This document shows, one piece after another, positions 1-8,875 of a stretch of DNA of 64,000 bases (positions within the stretch are counted from its first letter, which is position 1; every line of letters starts with the position of its first letter). Position numbers and translations under genes: made by a program. The DNA lies in contig NZ_CP027229.1 in NCBI RefSeq assembly GCF_002999135.1, positions 2,331,501 to 2,395,500 of the forward strand, written 5' to 3'. Source of the DNA: Capnocytophaga sp. oral taxon 878 (lineage in GTDB: Bacteria; Bacteroidota; Bacteroidia; Flavobacteriales; Flavobacteriaceae). Below the pieces are notes generated by a model, which did no database searches, was not told the DNA's origin, and worked only from the letters and a program-made list of their open reading frames with translations.

Positions 1-2
1 CT

Positions 3-287
3 GATGAAGTAACTAGCATTTTGAAGCGGGCTGCAGCGGCAATGACCCCAAATACAGAACTATATATACTGGAGGCATATTGGGATAGGCAGGAACACGA
101 AACGGGGGCTTATTGCCTTAACCTAATAAGTGTTTACTTTACTGCTATGGCTAATGGTAATAGCAAGATGTACTACTCGCCTGATATGGAAGCCTGCATT
201 AAGGCTGCGGGCTTAAAGTTGGTGGCTACTTATGACAACTTGGGTAAAGCTAATAGCCATACTCTTTTTAAAGTGATGAAACAATGA
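3..287 (+). CDS. SAM-dependent O-methyltransferase, C-terminal fragment (5' end outside window)
   Basis: The reading frame is open from base 3 (codon GAT) with no start codon required inside the window, so this is the tail of a longer gene. The visible ~95 residues match the end of a class I O-methyltransferase: 'AMTPNTELYILEAYWD' resembles the strand that follows the catalytic segment, and 'YYSPDMEACIKAAGLKLV' resembles the closing 'eyxxllexAGF' strand of that family. Family membership is by pattern only; the SAM-binding core is not visible and the substrate is unknown. Its stop codon overlaps the nadK start (ATGA), so the two are probably co-transcribed and translationally coupled. Confidence 0.65.
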   Translation, partial: DEVTSILKRAAAAMTPNTELYILEAYWDRQEHETGAYCLNLISVYFTAMANGNSKMYYSPDMEACIKAAGLKLVATYDNLGKANSHTLFKVMKQ

Positions 288-1111
288 AGATAGCTATATA
301 TATACGTCAGCATTCGGCTGATAGTGAAGAAATTATGGCGCAACTGCACAAGCTACTGTTACCTACAGATGTGGTGCAGATTATTAATGATAGTTCGGAT
401 GGACTAGGTAGTGATACGGAGGTTGTGCTGACCATAGGAGGTGATGGTACCTTACTGAAAGGGATTACGTATATACAGGATTTGGAAATTCCTATTTTGG
501 GTATCAATGCTGGAAGGTTGGGTTTTTTGGCTACTGCACATAAAGATAGATTGGCTGAGGTAGTAAGGCAGCTTAGGACGGGGGAATACGAGATTGTGGA
601 ACGCTCGGTTATTGAGGCGGTTTACAGTGATACGGGTGAGCCTGTTGATGAGGTGAATTTTGCGCTGAATGAAATTAGTGTTACGCGGAAGAATACTGCC
701 TCGATGATTACTATTGATACTGAATTGGGTGGTGAGTTTTTGAGTTCGTATTGGGCTGATGGGCTTATTATTGCTACTCCTACGGGCTCGACAGGATACT
801 CATTGAGCTGTGGTGGGCCTGTGATAGTGCCTACGGCTAAAAACTTAGTTATAACGCCTATAGCCCCTCATAACCTTAACGCACGACCACTGGTAATACC
901 TGAAGATACGGAGGTGAAGCTAACAGTATCGGGGAGGGAACAGAAGTATTTGCTATCAATGGATTCGCATATTAAAACGATGCCTAATGAGCGTAGTATC
1001 AGTATTAGAAAAGCGCCTTTTGTGGTGAAAATGATATGCCTGAAAGGAGATAGCTTTGTGAAAACCCTTCGCAATAAACTGTTGTGGGGGGAAGATAAAA
1101 GGAATAAGTAG
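284..1111 (+). CDS. nadK: NAD kinase
   Basis: 275-residue cytoplasmic enzyme that phosphorylates NAD+ to NADP+, the entry step of NADPH supply. The sequence shows the family signatures in order: GGDGT at about residues 52-56 (phosphate-binding loop), GINAGRLGFLA at about 75-85, PTGSTGYSLSCGGP at about 165-178 (the conserved NE/D-TGSTAY-type region) and ITPIAPHNLNARPLV near 190-205. Length is normal for bacterial NadK. The ATG overlaps the stop of the upstream methyltransferase by ATGA, which fixes the start and indicates an operon. A strong hairpin follows 70 bases after the stop. Confidence 0.96.
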   Translation: MKIAIYIRQHSADSEEIMAQLHKLLLPTDVVQIINDSSDGLGSDTEVVLTIGGDGTLLKGITYIQDLEIPILGINAGRLGFLATAHKDRLAEVVRQLRTGEYEIVERSVIEAVYSDTGEPVDEVNFALNEISVTRKNTASMITIDTELGGEFLSSYWADGLIIATPTGSTGYSLSCGGPVIVPTAKNLVITPIAPHNLNARPLVIPEDTEVKLTVSGREQKYLLSMDSHIKTMPNERSISIRKAPFVVKMICLKGDSFVKTLRNKLLWGEDKRNK

Positions 1112-1178
1112 GCTTATTACTTCTGATTATATGAATGTTTTTTATCAAAATACTAAAAAGAGAGAAAATATAATGTAG

Positions 1179-1245
1179 AAAAAAAACGCCATTTTTTTCC
1201 ATATTAAGCTAAACGTGGAAAAAAATGGCGTTTTTTTTCCACGTT
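1179..1245 (+). terminator. nadK terminator made of two mutually exclusive perfect hairpins
   Basis: Bases 1179-1201 are exactly complementary to 1216-1238 (23 bp, 14-base loop), ending in a run of eight T. Bases 1212-1225 are also exactly complementary to 1232-1245 (14 bp, 6-base loop). The middle arm is shared, so the two stems cannot form together. The first has standard terminator form for nadK; the second would leave only 15 bases before the next start codon. Confidence 0.85.
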
Positions 1246-1260
1246 CTAAAATTAAGAATT

Positions 1261-2025
1261 ATGCTTGAGATATCTTTAGCCCAAGATAAGAAAATATATT
1301 TTGCTTCGGATAATCATCTTGGAGCTCCTACTGCCGCTGAAAGTAAGCCTCGTGAGGCGCGCTTTGTGCAGTGGCTGGATACTATTAAAGCTGATGCGGG
1401 GGCTATCTTTTTGTTAGGGGACTTATTTGACTTTTGGTTTGAATACCGCACTGTAGTACCTAAAGGATTTGTGCGTACCCTTGGTAAACTTGTTGAATTA
1501 CGCGATAGTGGGATTCCTATCTTCTTTTTTGTGGGAAACCACGATTTGTGGATGGATGATTATTTTGAAACTGAACTTGGCATACCTGTATACCGCTCTC
1601 CCCTACCCTTTGGGTGTGGTGGAAAGCGTTTTTTGGTGGGGCATGGTGATGGTTTGGGTCCTGGTGATAAGGGGTATAAACGGATGAAAAAGGTGTTCAC
1701 TAATGGTTTTTGTAAGTGGCTTTTCCGGTGGCTTCACCCTGATATTGGGGTGCGATTGGCGCAGTATTTATCGGTGAAAAACAAGCTTATATCGGGGGAT
1801 GAGGATGTGAAGTTTTTGGGGGAAGATAGGGAGTGGCTTGTGCAGTACTGCAAACGGAAACTAGAAACAACGCATTATGACTACTTTTTGTTTGGGCATA
1901 GGCATTTGCCTATGACGATAAAGGTTGGGGAGGGTAGTACTTATATAAATACGGGTGACTGGATTCGGTATTTTACTTATGCTGTTTTTGATGGGAAGGA
2001 ATTGAAGCTGTTGGAGCATAGATGA
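1261..2025 (+). CDS. lpxH: UDP-2,3-diacylglucosamine hydrolase (LpxH-type metallophosphoesterase)
   Basis: Calcineurin-like metallophosphoesterase of about 254 residues, assigned to lipid A synthesis (UDP-2,3-diacylglucosamine to lipid X), at the cytoplasmic face of the inner membrane. Visible metal motifs in order: SDNHLG near the N-terminus, GDLFDFWF, GNHD, HGDG and FGHRH. These follow the LpxH pattern, including the FDFWF aromatic stretch. I chose ATG 1261; the in-frame ATG at 1225 lies inside the nadK terminator stem and would add an implausible hydrophobic leader. A gene-specific promoter is not obvious, so expression may depend on read-through of the preceding double hairpin. The LpxH subtype is inferred. 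Confidence 0.88.
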   Translation: MLEISLAQDKKIYFASDNHLGAPTAAESKPREARFVQWLDTIKADAGAIFLLGDLFDFWFEYRTVVPKGFVRTLGKLVELRDSGIPIFFFVGNHDLWMDDYFETELGIPVYRSPLPFGCGGKRFLVGHGDGLGPGDKGYKRMKKVFTNGFCKWLFRWLHPDIGVRLAQYLSVKNKLISGDEDVKFLGEDREWLVQYCKRKLETTHYDYFLFGHRHLPMTIKVGEGSTYINTGDWIRYFTYAVFDGKELKLLEHR

Positions 2026-2074
2026 TGAATGAGGGGTGAGATTTAAAATCTTCTTCTGCAAAAAAATAGAGAAT

Positions 2075-2265
2075 TAAGCTGTTTTTGAGACATTGGTTGG
2101 ATGTTGAGAAAGCAGTTTTTTTATGGTTGCTGTACAAGTGTCCTTCGCGACATACTCAGCTGTGTCAGCTGGCTGACTATCCTTCGCGACATACTCAGCT
2201 GTGCCAGCTCGCTGACTATAGTTCGTTTATCCTTCGTTATTCGTTCGTTATTCGTTCGTTCATCT
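2075..2265 (+). repeat. Dispersed intergenic repeat, copy R1 (short form)
   Basis: Begins with a terminator-like hairpin downstream of lpxH (arms around CTGTTTTTGAGA and GTTGAGAAAGCAG, then T7) and ends with the family core (CGTTTATCCTTCGTTATTCG). The same hairpin-plus-core arrangement recurs at 11.4, 17.3 and 19.0 kb. An open frame of 93 codons crosses it but is made of repeat units and is not a gene. Confidence 0.8.
2141..2218 (+). repeat. Two tandem 39-base GC-rich units inside R1
   Basis: 2141-2179 and 2180-2218 are the same 39-base unit with two differences. Each begins TCCTTCG, the same seven bases that open the core of the dispersed repeat, and contains the palindromic stretch CAGCTGTGTCAGCTGGCTG. 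Other copies of the family in this window lack it. Confidence 0.85.
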
Positions 2266-2390
2266 TAAGGGAGAGGTGGAAGGCGGTGGGTGATGGTTGG
2301 TTCTTTCGGATTGGATGTTTGTTGATAGGGGTAGGTATTAGCTTATTTTTCAGGAGGAAAGAATAGGAATTGCAAAAATAAGTATTAATA

Positions 2391-2423
2391 TTTTGTGAAT
2401 TAGGGGAATTATTAGTACTTTTG
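2391..2423 (+). promoter_or_regulatory. recA promoter (TTTTG-N20-TACTTTTG)
   Basis: TTTTG at 2391-2395, a 20-base spacer and TACTTTTG at 2416-2423 match the Bacteroidota -33/-7 consensus. The predicted start of transcription is about 4 bases further, roughly 22 bases before the recA ATG. No SOS-type operator is obvious. Confidence 0.75.
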
Positions 2424-2448
2424 CAAAAAGAATTTAAAACCATTGACA

Positions 2449-3603
2449 ATGGCAAAAAACGACAAAGAACTTTCTTTAGAAGAACAGAAGAAACAGGCTT
2501 TAAAACTGACTTTGGAGAAGCTTGATAAAGCATACGGCAAGGGTACGGTGCGTGCGCTTGGCGATAATCCTGTGGAGGATGTTGAGGTATACTCGACAGG
2601 TTCTATAGGTTTGGACGCTGCTTTGGGGGTAGGAGGCTATCCTAAGGGGCGTGTAATTGAAATTTTTGGTCCGGAATCATCGGGTAAAACTACACTTACC
2701 CTTCACGCTATTGCTGAGGTGCAAAAGGCTAAAGGTACGGCTGCTTTTATTGATGCTGAGCATGCCTTTGACCCTGTATATGCACAACGTGTGGGTGTGA
2801 ATGTAAAAGAGTTATTGGTGACGCAGCCTGATAGTGGTGAACAAGCGCTTGAGATTGCTGATGCTTTAATTAGGTCTAACGCTGTGGATATAGTGGTTAT
2901 TGACTCTGTTGCGGCTCTTACCCCTAAGGGAGAAATTGATGGGGATATGGGTGACTCAAAGATGGGGCTTCATGCACGATTGATGTCGCAAGCGTTACGT
3001 AAGATTACGGGAAGTATCAGTAAAGCTAACTGTATTGTGATATTTATCAACCAGTTACGTGATAAAATAGGGGTGACATTTGGTAACCCTGAAACTACTA
3101 CTGGTGGTAATGCTTTGAAGTTTTACTCGTCTATACGCTTGGATATTCGCAAAGCGGGCGGTCCGCAAGGTAGTGCTGCTATTAAAGATGGTGCTGGTGA
3201 AATAGTGGGTAACCGTACGAAGGTGAAAGTTGTGAAAAACAAGGTGGCTTCACCTTTTAAATCGACCGAGTTTGATATTATTTTTGGTAAAGGTATTTCA
3301 AAAATAGGGGAAATATTGGATATTGGGGTAGAATCGGATATTATAACCAAAAGTGGTGCTTGGTTTAGCTATAAGGAGACCAGATTAGGACAGGGACGTG
3401 ATGCTGTACTGGCAATGCTAAAAGACAACCCTGAACTAACTGAGGAGCTTGAAGCACAAGTGAGAGAATGGTTGAAACATAATGAATTATCATCTAAGAA
3501 AAAAGGTAAGAAAAAGGCTACTGTTAAAGACAAAAAAGCATCAATAGCTGAAGATGTAGAAGAGGATTTTGATGAGGAGGAAGATTATGATGATAATGAA
3601 TAG
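2449..3603 (+). CDS. recA: Recombinase RecA
   Basis: 384-residue strand-exchange protein and SOS coprotease. GPESSGKT (Walker A) is at about residues 74-81, with [17 protein letters not shown] (Walker B region), [14 protein letters not shown] and [26 protein letters not shown] (central core and loop L2) all intact. The C-terminal tail is lysine-rich then strongly acidic ([15 protein letters not shown]), typical of RecA regulation by its tail. I chose ATG 2449 over the TTG six bases upstream because ATG begins the usual MAKND-like N-terminus. It has its own promoter and is followed by a bidirectional terminator. Confidence 0.98.
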   Translation: MAKNDKELSLEEQKKQALKLTLEKLDKAYGKGTVRALGDNPVEDVEVYSTGSIGLDAALGVGGYPKGRVIEIFGPESSGKTTLTLHAIAEVQKAKGTAAFIDAEHAFDPVYAQRVGVNVKELLVTQPDSGEQALEIADALIRSNAVDIVVIDSVAALTPKGEIDGDMGDSKMGLHARLMSQALRKITGSISKANCIVIFINQLRDKIGVTFGNPETTTGGNALKFYSSIRLDIRKAGGPQGSAAIKDGAGEIVGNRTKVKVVKNKVASPFKSTEFDIIFGKGISKIGEILDIGVESDIITKSGAWFSYKETRLGQGRDAVLAMLKDNPELTEELEAQVREWLKHNELSSKKKGKKKATVKDKKASIAEDVEEDFDEEEDYDDNE

Positions 3604-3618
3604 GAACTTCTAATAGAT

Positions 3619-3651
3619 AAAAAAATCAGGGCATAGTGCCCTGATTTTTTT
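3619..3651. terminator. Bidirectional terminator between recA and the MazG-like gene
   Basis: Perfect 15-bp stem: seven A plus TCAGGGCA, a 3-base loop TAG, then TGCCCTGA plus seven T. T-runs on both strands serve the convergent genes; the stop codon of the minus-strand gene lies at its right edge. Confidence 0.9.
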
Positions 3652-3976
3652 ATTTAAGTTTGTCGTTATTATGATGGCGGTTATGGTCTCGTTGGGTTTT
3701 CTTGAGCATTTTTTTATCAAAAGCTTCTTGGAGATTAATGCCTGTTTGGTTAGCTAAACAGAGTACTACAAAAACTACATCGGCAAGTTCTTCACCTAAG
3801 TCTTTATTTTTATCGCTTTCTTTCTCTGATTGCTCTCCATAACGGCGTGCGATGATACGTGCTACTTCGCCTACTTCTTCGGTAAGTTGAGCCATATTGG
3901 TGAGCTCATTAAAATAGCGTACTCCGTGTTCTTTAATCCAGTTATCAACTTCTAATTGTGCATTTTTAATGTTCAT
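3650..3976 (-). CDS. MazG-like nucleotide pyrophosphohydrolase
   Basis: 108-residue all-alpha NTP pyrophosphatase of the MazG/dUTPase-like superfamily, expected to cleave (d)NTPs to monophosphates for pool cleaning or stringent control. Key residues seen: EEVGEVARII (EExxE) near residues 33-42 and EELADVVFVVLCLANQTGI (ExxD) near residues 63-80, the four-helix metal-binding arrangement. Single-domain size is normal for the short MazG-like proteins. Convergent with recA. The exact substrate cannot be told from sequence. Confidence 0.85.
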   Translation of the reverse strand: MNIKNAQLEVDNWIKEHGVRYFNELTNMAQLTEEVGEVARIIARRYGEQSEKESDKNKDLGEELADVVFVVLCLANQTGINLQEAFDKKMLKKTQRDHNRHHNNDKLK

Positions 3977-4014
3977 TGTTATTGGTATTTAATTTTAAAG
4001 TATATTATTAGCGT

Positions 4015-4067
4015 AAAAAAACTGTTTTAAAAAAGCATCTGAAAGACACTTTTTCAAAACAGTTTTT
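4015..4067 (-). terminator. Terminator after gldN
   Basis: Arms AAAAAACTGTTTTAAAAAAG (4015-4034) and a matching CTTTTT-C-AAAACAGTTTTT (4049-4067) form an almost perfect stem. Read on the minus strand it ends with a T-run, so it closes the gldKLMN unit. Confidence 0.8.
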
Positions 4068-4089
4068 ATAATTTGTGAATTTAAATTTA

Positions 4090-4992
4090 TTAATTTGCCC
4101 ACATATCTTGCTCTCTATCACGTATTTTTTCTTTAATTTTATCAGCTTCTAAGAGCTGCAAAAGAGCATTATTAGGTAAGTAATCTTTAATTTTTCTATC
4201 GCCATAGACGTTAGCCTCTTGATAGATTACTGAACTAAACATACGAGCGTTTAGCAAGTGGTCAAATGACATAGGGCGTGAGTCATTCTTTCTGTTGAAA
4301 GTTTTAGCTTCATGCAATATATCTCGTACTTGAGGGTAGAATATCCAAAACAAAGGAACTAAAGCTGACATTGTTGAGTCATCAGAATCAATAAAGTTCA
4401 CATCTGGAGCTACAGGAGCTAAAGCAAGCAAACGATATTTTAATTCACCTTGACGTTTGTCAAAATACCAAATACCACGAATGTGATACTGAGCTATATC
4501 ACCAGCTTCTAAGTTACGGCGCGTGATATATTCTGGAGAAAGATCTTCTCCAGCATTGAGTTGCTCGTAACCTACATCTAAGGTATCAACTTTTGACATT
4601 GAAGCTTCCAATGATTCGGCTGTTTTAGTTTGAGTAAAATAAGAATCTACATAAAGATCTTTAATTTTACCATTTTTGATATTCTTTAATAGTACATCAT
4701 ATAATGAACGACGATAAGCATCTACTTCCAAAGTATCTGTAGGGAATAACAGAGGAAAGTTAACGCGTTCATTAAGGTCTATTACCTCCCATACTTCTAC
4801 AGACCAAAGGATATCTCGGTCATCTACATACCCATAAGGTAGGGGTTTATCATTATCAGCTTCTATTTGTGCTGCTGTTTTAACCCCTATATCAGTTGCT
4901 ACCTTAGCATTTAGGATATTTACCTGTGCTGAAGACAACTGAAAGGTAAAGAGTAGGATTAATAGTACTATTATATTCTTCATATATGACAT
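4090..4992 (-). CDS. gldN: Gliding motility / type IX secretion protein GldN
   Basis: 300 residues with a cleavable signal peptide (MKNIIVLLILLFTFQLSSAQ). GldN (PorN in Porphyromonas) is a periplasmic component that binds the GldK lipoprotein ring of the type IX secretion system. The sequence 'DDRDILWSVEVWEVIDLNERVNFPL' and the later 'YHIRGIWYFDKRQGELKYRLLALAPVAPD' are the family's characteristic blocks. It starts 7 bases from the gldM stop, inside the gldKLMN cluster. A second Met lies 3 residues upstream of the MKN signal start; either is possible. Confidence 0.95.
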   Translation of the reverse strand: MSYMKNIIVLLILLFTFQLSSAQVNILNAKVATDIGVKTAAQIEADNDKPLPYGYVDDRDILWSVEVWEVIDLNERVNFPLLFPTDTLEVDAYRRSLYDVLLKNIKNGKIKDLYVDSYFTQTKTAESLEASMSKVDTLDVGYEQLNAGEDLSPEYITRRNLEAGDIAQYHIRGIWYFDKRQGELKYRLLALAPVAPDVNFIDSDDSTMSALVPLFWIFYPQVRDILHEAKTFNRKNDSRPMSFDHLLNARMFSSVIYQEANVYGDRKIKDYLPNNALLQLLEADKIKEKIRDREQDMWAN

Positions 4993-4998
4993 ATTCTG

Positions 4999-6570
4999 TT
5001 AGTTTGTTATTTCTACGATGATAGGTGATACAGGAGGTAATTTAAGAGTTGAGTTACCCACAATACTTGCTTTAACATCAAATATTTGTATTTTATCACC
5101 TCTTTTAGCACGGCTAATAGCTGTTTTAGCTTGCTCATTAAAACGGTTACCTTTTATAGCCACACTAGGTTGTCCAGGTATGAATACTTTAAACTCATTA
5201 ACTTGTAGATGCAAGTCGAAATCAAAGTCTTCTAACACCGCATTAATAGGAAGCACTGCTAAGTTAGCCTTAGGTAATTTTGCTTCAGATATTTGTCCAG
5301 CTATACTAGTTGAAGCACGAGGAATACTCTTAATACGGAATAACTTAGAAGAGCTAAAGCGCTGACCTTGCAACTCACCAGTTACCGTAATAGTAACATC
5401 CTTACCTTGTCCTGGACGCATTACCCAAGCACCAGTACCTGATGCTTTTGAAAGACCTTGTCCTGAAGCCATAATTTTGTTATCAGGTACACCAGGCATT
5501 GAAATAGTGATAGGGTTATCAACACCACGGTAAACTACGTTCATCTTATCAGCTGAAATTACTGCTGAATTAGGTTTAGGAATTGTTGAGAAAGATTGTG
5601 CTACAGGCACTGCAATACGCTCACCATCTTGATCAAAGAATAGATTACCTGTAATTTTATGATCTCCTGTATTACCAGCACTAATATTAAGTTTTACTCG
5701 TCCATCTTCAATAGAATATTCATTAGCTGATAGTTTTCTACCGTCTAAAGCAATATCTACTTGGTTTGGACGTGTGGTAGGATCTTTACGACCCAGTACA
5801 ATTGAACCATCAAATTTCTCTCCTTGATAGTAGGCTCCTTTACCTTGTTCAAGCAAAGTAGTATAGTTAGTCATTGATACTTGTGATTTTAAACTACCTG
5901 CCAATGCCTCAGAAAAGAAATCTTGCTGTATTGATAAGATGTCTGACTGCATCATTGAAAATTTTGCTAAAGTAGCAATATAAGGGAATCCTTCAAAGTT
6001 AAAAGAAAGCCACTTTACTTTATTGCCATCTTTATCTTTTCTATCATCAGTGTTAAAGTTTTCTTTTACTTTAGCTACTATATTAGCATAAGCTTTATTA
6101 TCACCTAATATTTTTAGTACTTCTTCACGATAAGAGTTAATCTTATCCACAAATTCTTTACCTTTAGTTGCTCCTTCAGAAAAGAATAAGTGGTCAGTAT
6201 AGTCAGATTTATCCATAGCCTGATAATCTTTTTGATCTACAGGTACATCTTTCTGACCAATAGCATTCTCTACCCCAGTTTTAAATTCTCCAATATAGTT
6301 ATACAAATCTGACGAAATCGCTTTAATTTGTTTTGCTTGTTCTAATATTGCGGCAAACTGAGCAGGGCGTTCACTTGCTTTTGTTTGCAAATCTTCAAAA
6401 GCAGAGCTAATTTGATTAGTTGCTCTTGTATTTGCCGATTCAAATTTTATATTGACTAACCCGAAAGCATCAAGTACTTGCTTACCCATATTCAACGCAA
6501 TCATCGCGAGGAATACAAGGTACATCAGGTTAATCATCTTCTGTCTAGGACTTGCCTTTCCACCTGCCAT
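4999..6570 (-). CDS. gldM: Gliding motility / type IX secretion protein GldM
   Basis: 523-residue inner-membrane protein with one N-terminal membrane helix (KMINLMYLVFLAMIALNM) and a long periplasmic part. GldM dimers pair with GldL to form the proton-driven rotary motor of gliding and type IX secretion. The N-terminus (MAGGKASPRQKMINLMYLVF) is the hallmark of the family, including the acidic/coiled region after the helix and the beta-domain tail ending in 'SPIIVEITN'. Lies between gldL and gldN in the usual order. Confidence 0.97.
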   Translation of the reverse strand: MAGGKASPRQKMINLMYLVFLAMIALNMGKQVLDAFGLVNIKFESANTRATNQISSAFEDLQTKASERPAQFAAILEQAKQIKAISSDLYNYIGEFKTGVENAIGQKDVPVDQKDYQAMDKSDYTDHLFFSEGATKGKEFVDKINSYREEVLKILGDNKAYANIVAKVKENFNTDDRKDKDGNKVKWLSFNFEGFPYIATLAKFSMMQSDILSIQQDFFSEALAGSLKSQVSMTNYTTLLEQGKGAYYQGEKFDGSIVLGRKDPTTRPNQVDIALDGRKLSANEYSIEDGRVKLNISAGNTGDHKITGNLFFDQDGERIAVPVAQSFSTIPKPNSAVISADKMNVVYRGVDNPITISMPGVPDNKIMASGQGLSKASGTGAWVMRPGQGKDVTITVTGELQGQRFSSSKLFRIKSIPRASTSIAGQISEAKLPKANLAVLPINAVLEDFDFDLHLQVNEFKVFIPGQPSVAIKGNRFNEQAKTAISRAKRGDKIQIFDVKASIVGNSTLKLPPVSPIIVEITN

Positions 6571-6609
6571 AAGCTAATTAAATTTTAATGTTAATAAATA
6601 GAATTACTT

Positions 6610-7278
6610 TTAACGTGCGCCACCCATTGCAGATAGCATTCCTCCATAGATAGTGTTCAAAGATTTTAAATTATCTTTGAAAGAAAGCATCTGTTGGTTT
6701 AGTGAATCAAGGTTATCAGCAATTCCTGCTTGAGCAGATACTTGGCGTTCAGTTCTTTCTAATTGTAATTTGTAAAGGCTATTAAGTGATTCTAAGTTTG
6801 AAGCAGCTTCTGATAACTCCTCACCATATTTGTGTGTAGCTACCATTGTGCTAGTAACAGGTGCTATCTCTTTACTTGCTTCAGCAAAGTTTTCTATTGA
6901 TTTACCCAAGCTACGCATTAAGTTAGCATCGATTTTAGCTTCGGCTAATATACCGTCCAATTTTTCTGAAAGTGATTCTTTAAGAGCTTTGTCTTCAGCT
7001 AATACTTGCTGAGCCATTACTCCTTGGCGCTCTATAGGAGCTCCTCCTTTTAGTTCAGGATATACTAATGACCAATCCAAATCTTCGTCAATAGGCTCAA
7101 ATGCCGACATAAAGAAGATGATAGCCTCAGTACCCATACCTATCGCCAATAATAAACTACCACTTACACCTAAGATATCCATGTGCAAAATTTTAGCTAA
7201 GGCTCCCACAATTACAATGGATGCACCAATACCATAAGCATAGTTAAAAATTCTCTTTGTTGCTCTACTTCCTGCCAT
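6610..7278 (-). CDS. gldL: Gliding motility / type IX secretion motor protein GldL
   Basis: 222-residue inner-membrane protein with two N-terminal membrane helices (about 12-33 and 38-59) followed by a cytoplasmic coiled-coil-rich tail. GldL with GldM forms the energy-converting motor; the conserved acidic residue used in family proton transfer lies in the second helix region (GMGTEAIIFFMSAFEP). Position and order (gldK, gldL, gldM, gldN) are canonical. Confidence 0.95.
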   Translation of the reverse strand: MAGSRATKRIFNYAYGIGASIVIVGALAKILHMDILGVSGSLLLAIGMGTEAIIFFMSAFEPIDEDLDWSLVYPELKGGAPIERQGVMAQQVLAEDKALKESLSEKLDGILAEAKIDANLMRSLGKSIENFAEASKEIAPVTSTMVATHKYGEELSEAASNLESLNSLYKLQLERTERQVSAQAGIADNLDSLNQQMLSFKDNLKSLNTIYGGMLSAMGGAR

Positions 7279-7336
7279 AATGTTGTTTTATTAAAAATGT
7301 TGTTGAAAATTGTTGATTTTGGTTATTTTAAAAATA

Positions 7337-8713
7337 TTATCTATATCCACGTGCTGATTTAGACTGTTGCTTGTCACTAATACCCATATAGTCTTGTACT
7401 GTACGGAATCCTATGTAACTACGAGCCGAATCTTGATACTCATAATCACGGGTATTTACTTGCAACATAAAGGCTACGTCTTTCCATGATCCTCCACGTA
7501 TTACCTTTCTACGATTACTGTCATCCAATACGTTAGGATTCATTGTCGACATATATTCGTATGAGTTAGGATCGTATGAAGTGTTTGTCCACTCTGATAC
7601 GTTACCAGCCATATTATATAAGTTGTATCCATTAGGCTCGTATGATTTAGCCTCAACAGTGTACAAAGCATTATCCGAAGCATAGTCACCACGCAATGGC
7701 TTAAAGTTCGCAAGGAAACAAGCCTTATCATCATAGGTATAAGGACCACCCCAAGGATAAGTACCTCCTGGCAGACCACCTCTTGCAGCATATTCCCATT
7801 CCGACTCAATTGGCAAACGGAATGCGTTTACAGTATAATCTCCTTTTGATTTTTGGTAAGCATTTTTATTAAGAGTACGCCATTCACAAAAAGCCTTAGC
7901 TTGTATCCAGCTCACACCTACTACAGGATAATCCCCGTAGGCCTCATGCCAGAAATAATCATTGTGCATTGGCTCATTATATGAATAGTTAAAGTCACGT
8001 ATCCATACAGTAGTATCTGGATACACTTTCACAATCTCCTCTTTTATGAAGTCCTTACGGTTACCACGCTTACGCGCAGCTTTATCCATATCAAGCCATT
8101 GGTACTTGAACTCAAATTTCTGAACGTCCATAATGCGTTTACCATTATAAGCTTCCTCTTCTGGTAAATACATCTTGTCCATTACTTCAGAATAGTACTC
8201 ATCTGGGAATTTATTTGTATCCCAAATAAGCGCTTTCTTCTTGTTAAGTTTGCGGGCTTTCTCATCACCGTAGGTATTTTGCAAATATTGCTGCCAAGCA
8301 TTCATCTTCTCGGTATTAGAGTCAAGGTAAGCATAATCTCCTATGCCTCCTCCTCCCGAGGTCTGACCTGTCTGCTCAGCCATATCTGCCAACTGCGTGC
8401 GAATGATAGAATCACGCACCCAGTTCACAAACTGTCGGTATTCACTATTAGTGATTTCTGTTTCGTCCATATAGAACGAGCCGACACTCACTGTTTTGAC
8501 GTTAGCGTTCAAACTCGCAGTTTTATCATCATCGGAACTACCCATAATGAACGAACCACTCGGAATAAGTGTCATACCATAAGGGGTAGGTTGTTTCCAA
8601 CTTTTACCACCTACACCTACAAGCTCTCCTTTGTTATCGCCACCGCCGCGCTTACACGCAATTACTACTAACAATAGCAGTAGCACTACAAATATTCTTC
8701 TTGCCATAAACAT
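7337..8713 (-). CDS. gldK: Gliding motility / type IX secretion lipoprotein GldK
   Basis: 458 residues. The N-terminus is a lipoprotein signal (ARRIFVVLLLLLVVIAC) with the lipidated Cys at about residue 20. The rest is an FGE-sulfatase-like fold: GMTLIPSGSFIMGSS, MDETEITNSEYRQFVNWV, FRLPIESEWEYAARGG and NVSEWTNTSYD are typical. GldK forms the outer-membrane-associated ring with GldN. ATG at 8713 and at 8707 both fit; the shorter begins MARRIF. It is the first gene of the operon with its own promoter. Confidence 0.95.
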   Translation of the reverse strand: MFMARRIFVVLLLLLVVIACKRGGGDNKGELVGVGGKSWKQPTPYGMTLIPSGSFIMGSSDDDKTASLNANVKTVSVGSFYMDETEITNSEYRQFVNWVRDSIIRTQLADMAEQTGQTSGGGGIGDYAYLDSNTEKMNAWQQYLQNTYGDEKARKLNKKKALIWDTNKFPDEYYSEVMDKMYLPEEEAYNGKRIMDVQKFEFKYQWLDMDKAARKRGNRKDFIKEEIVKVYPDTTVWIRDFNYSYNEPMHNDYFWHEAYGDYPVVGVSWIQAKAFCEWRTLNKNAYQKSKGDYTVNAFRLPIESEWEYAARGGLPGGTYPWGGPYTYDDKACFLANFKPLRGDYASDNALYTVEAKSYEPNGYNLYNMAGNVSEWTNTSYDPNSYEYMSTMNPNVLDDSNRRKVIRGGSWKDVAFMLQVNTRDYEYQDSARSYIGFRTVQDYMGISDKQQSKSARGYR

Positions 8714-8742
8714 TGTTTAAATTCACATATTAATTTAGGGCG

Positions 8743-8775
8743 CAAACGTACGCATTTTATTTCACACCCACAAAA
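8743..8775 (-). promoter_or_regulatory. gldK operon promoter (TTTTG-N20-TACGTTTG)
   Basis: On the minus strand TTTTG (8775-8771), a 20-base spacer and TACGTTTG (8750-8743). Spacing is identical to the recA promoter. The 5' leader would be about 30 bases. Confidence 0.75.
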
Positions 8776-8875
8776 TTTATTCAATATAATTTTTGCTCAA
8801 ATGAAAAATTTAACAAATTCTTTACATTTAAAGTCTTTTGTAACAGCCAAATGTAAAAAAAGTTTAAACTTCATC

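Noticed and set aside
1225-1260. Earlier start codon for lpxH
   Set aside because: Inside the nadK terminator stem; family N-terminus begins after 1261.
2085-2366. Open frame of 93 codons downstream of lpxH
   Set aside because: Built entirely from repeat R1 (PSRHTQLCQLADY twice is the 39-base doublet); no promoter or homology pattern.
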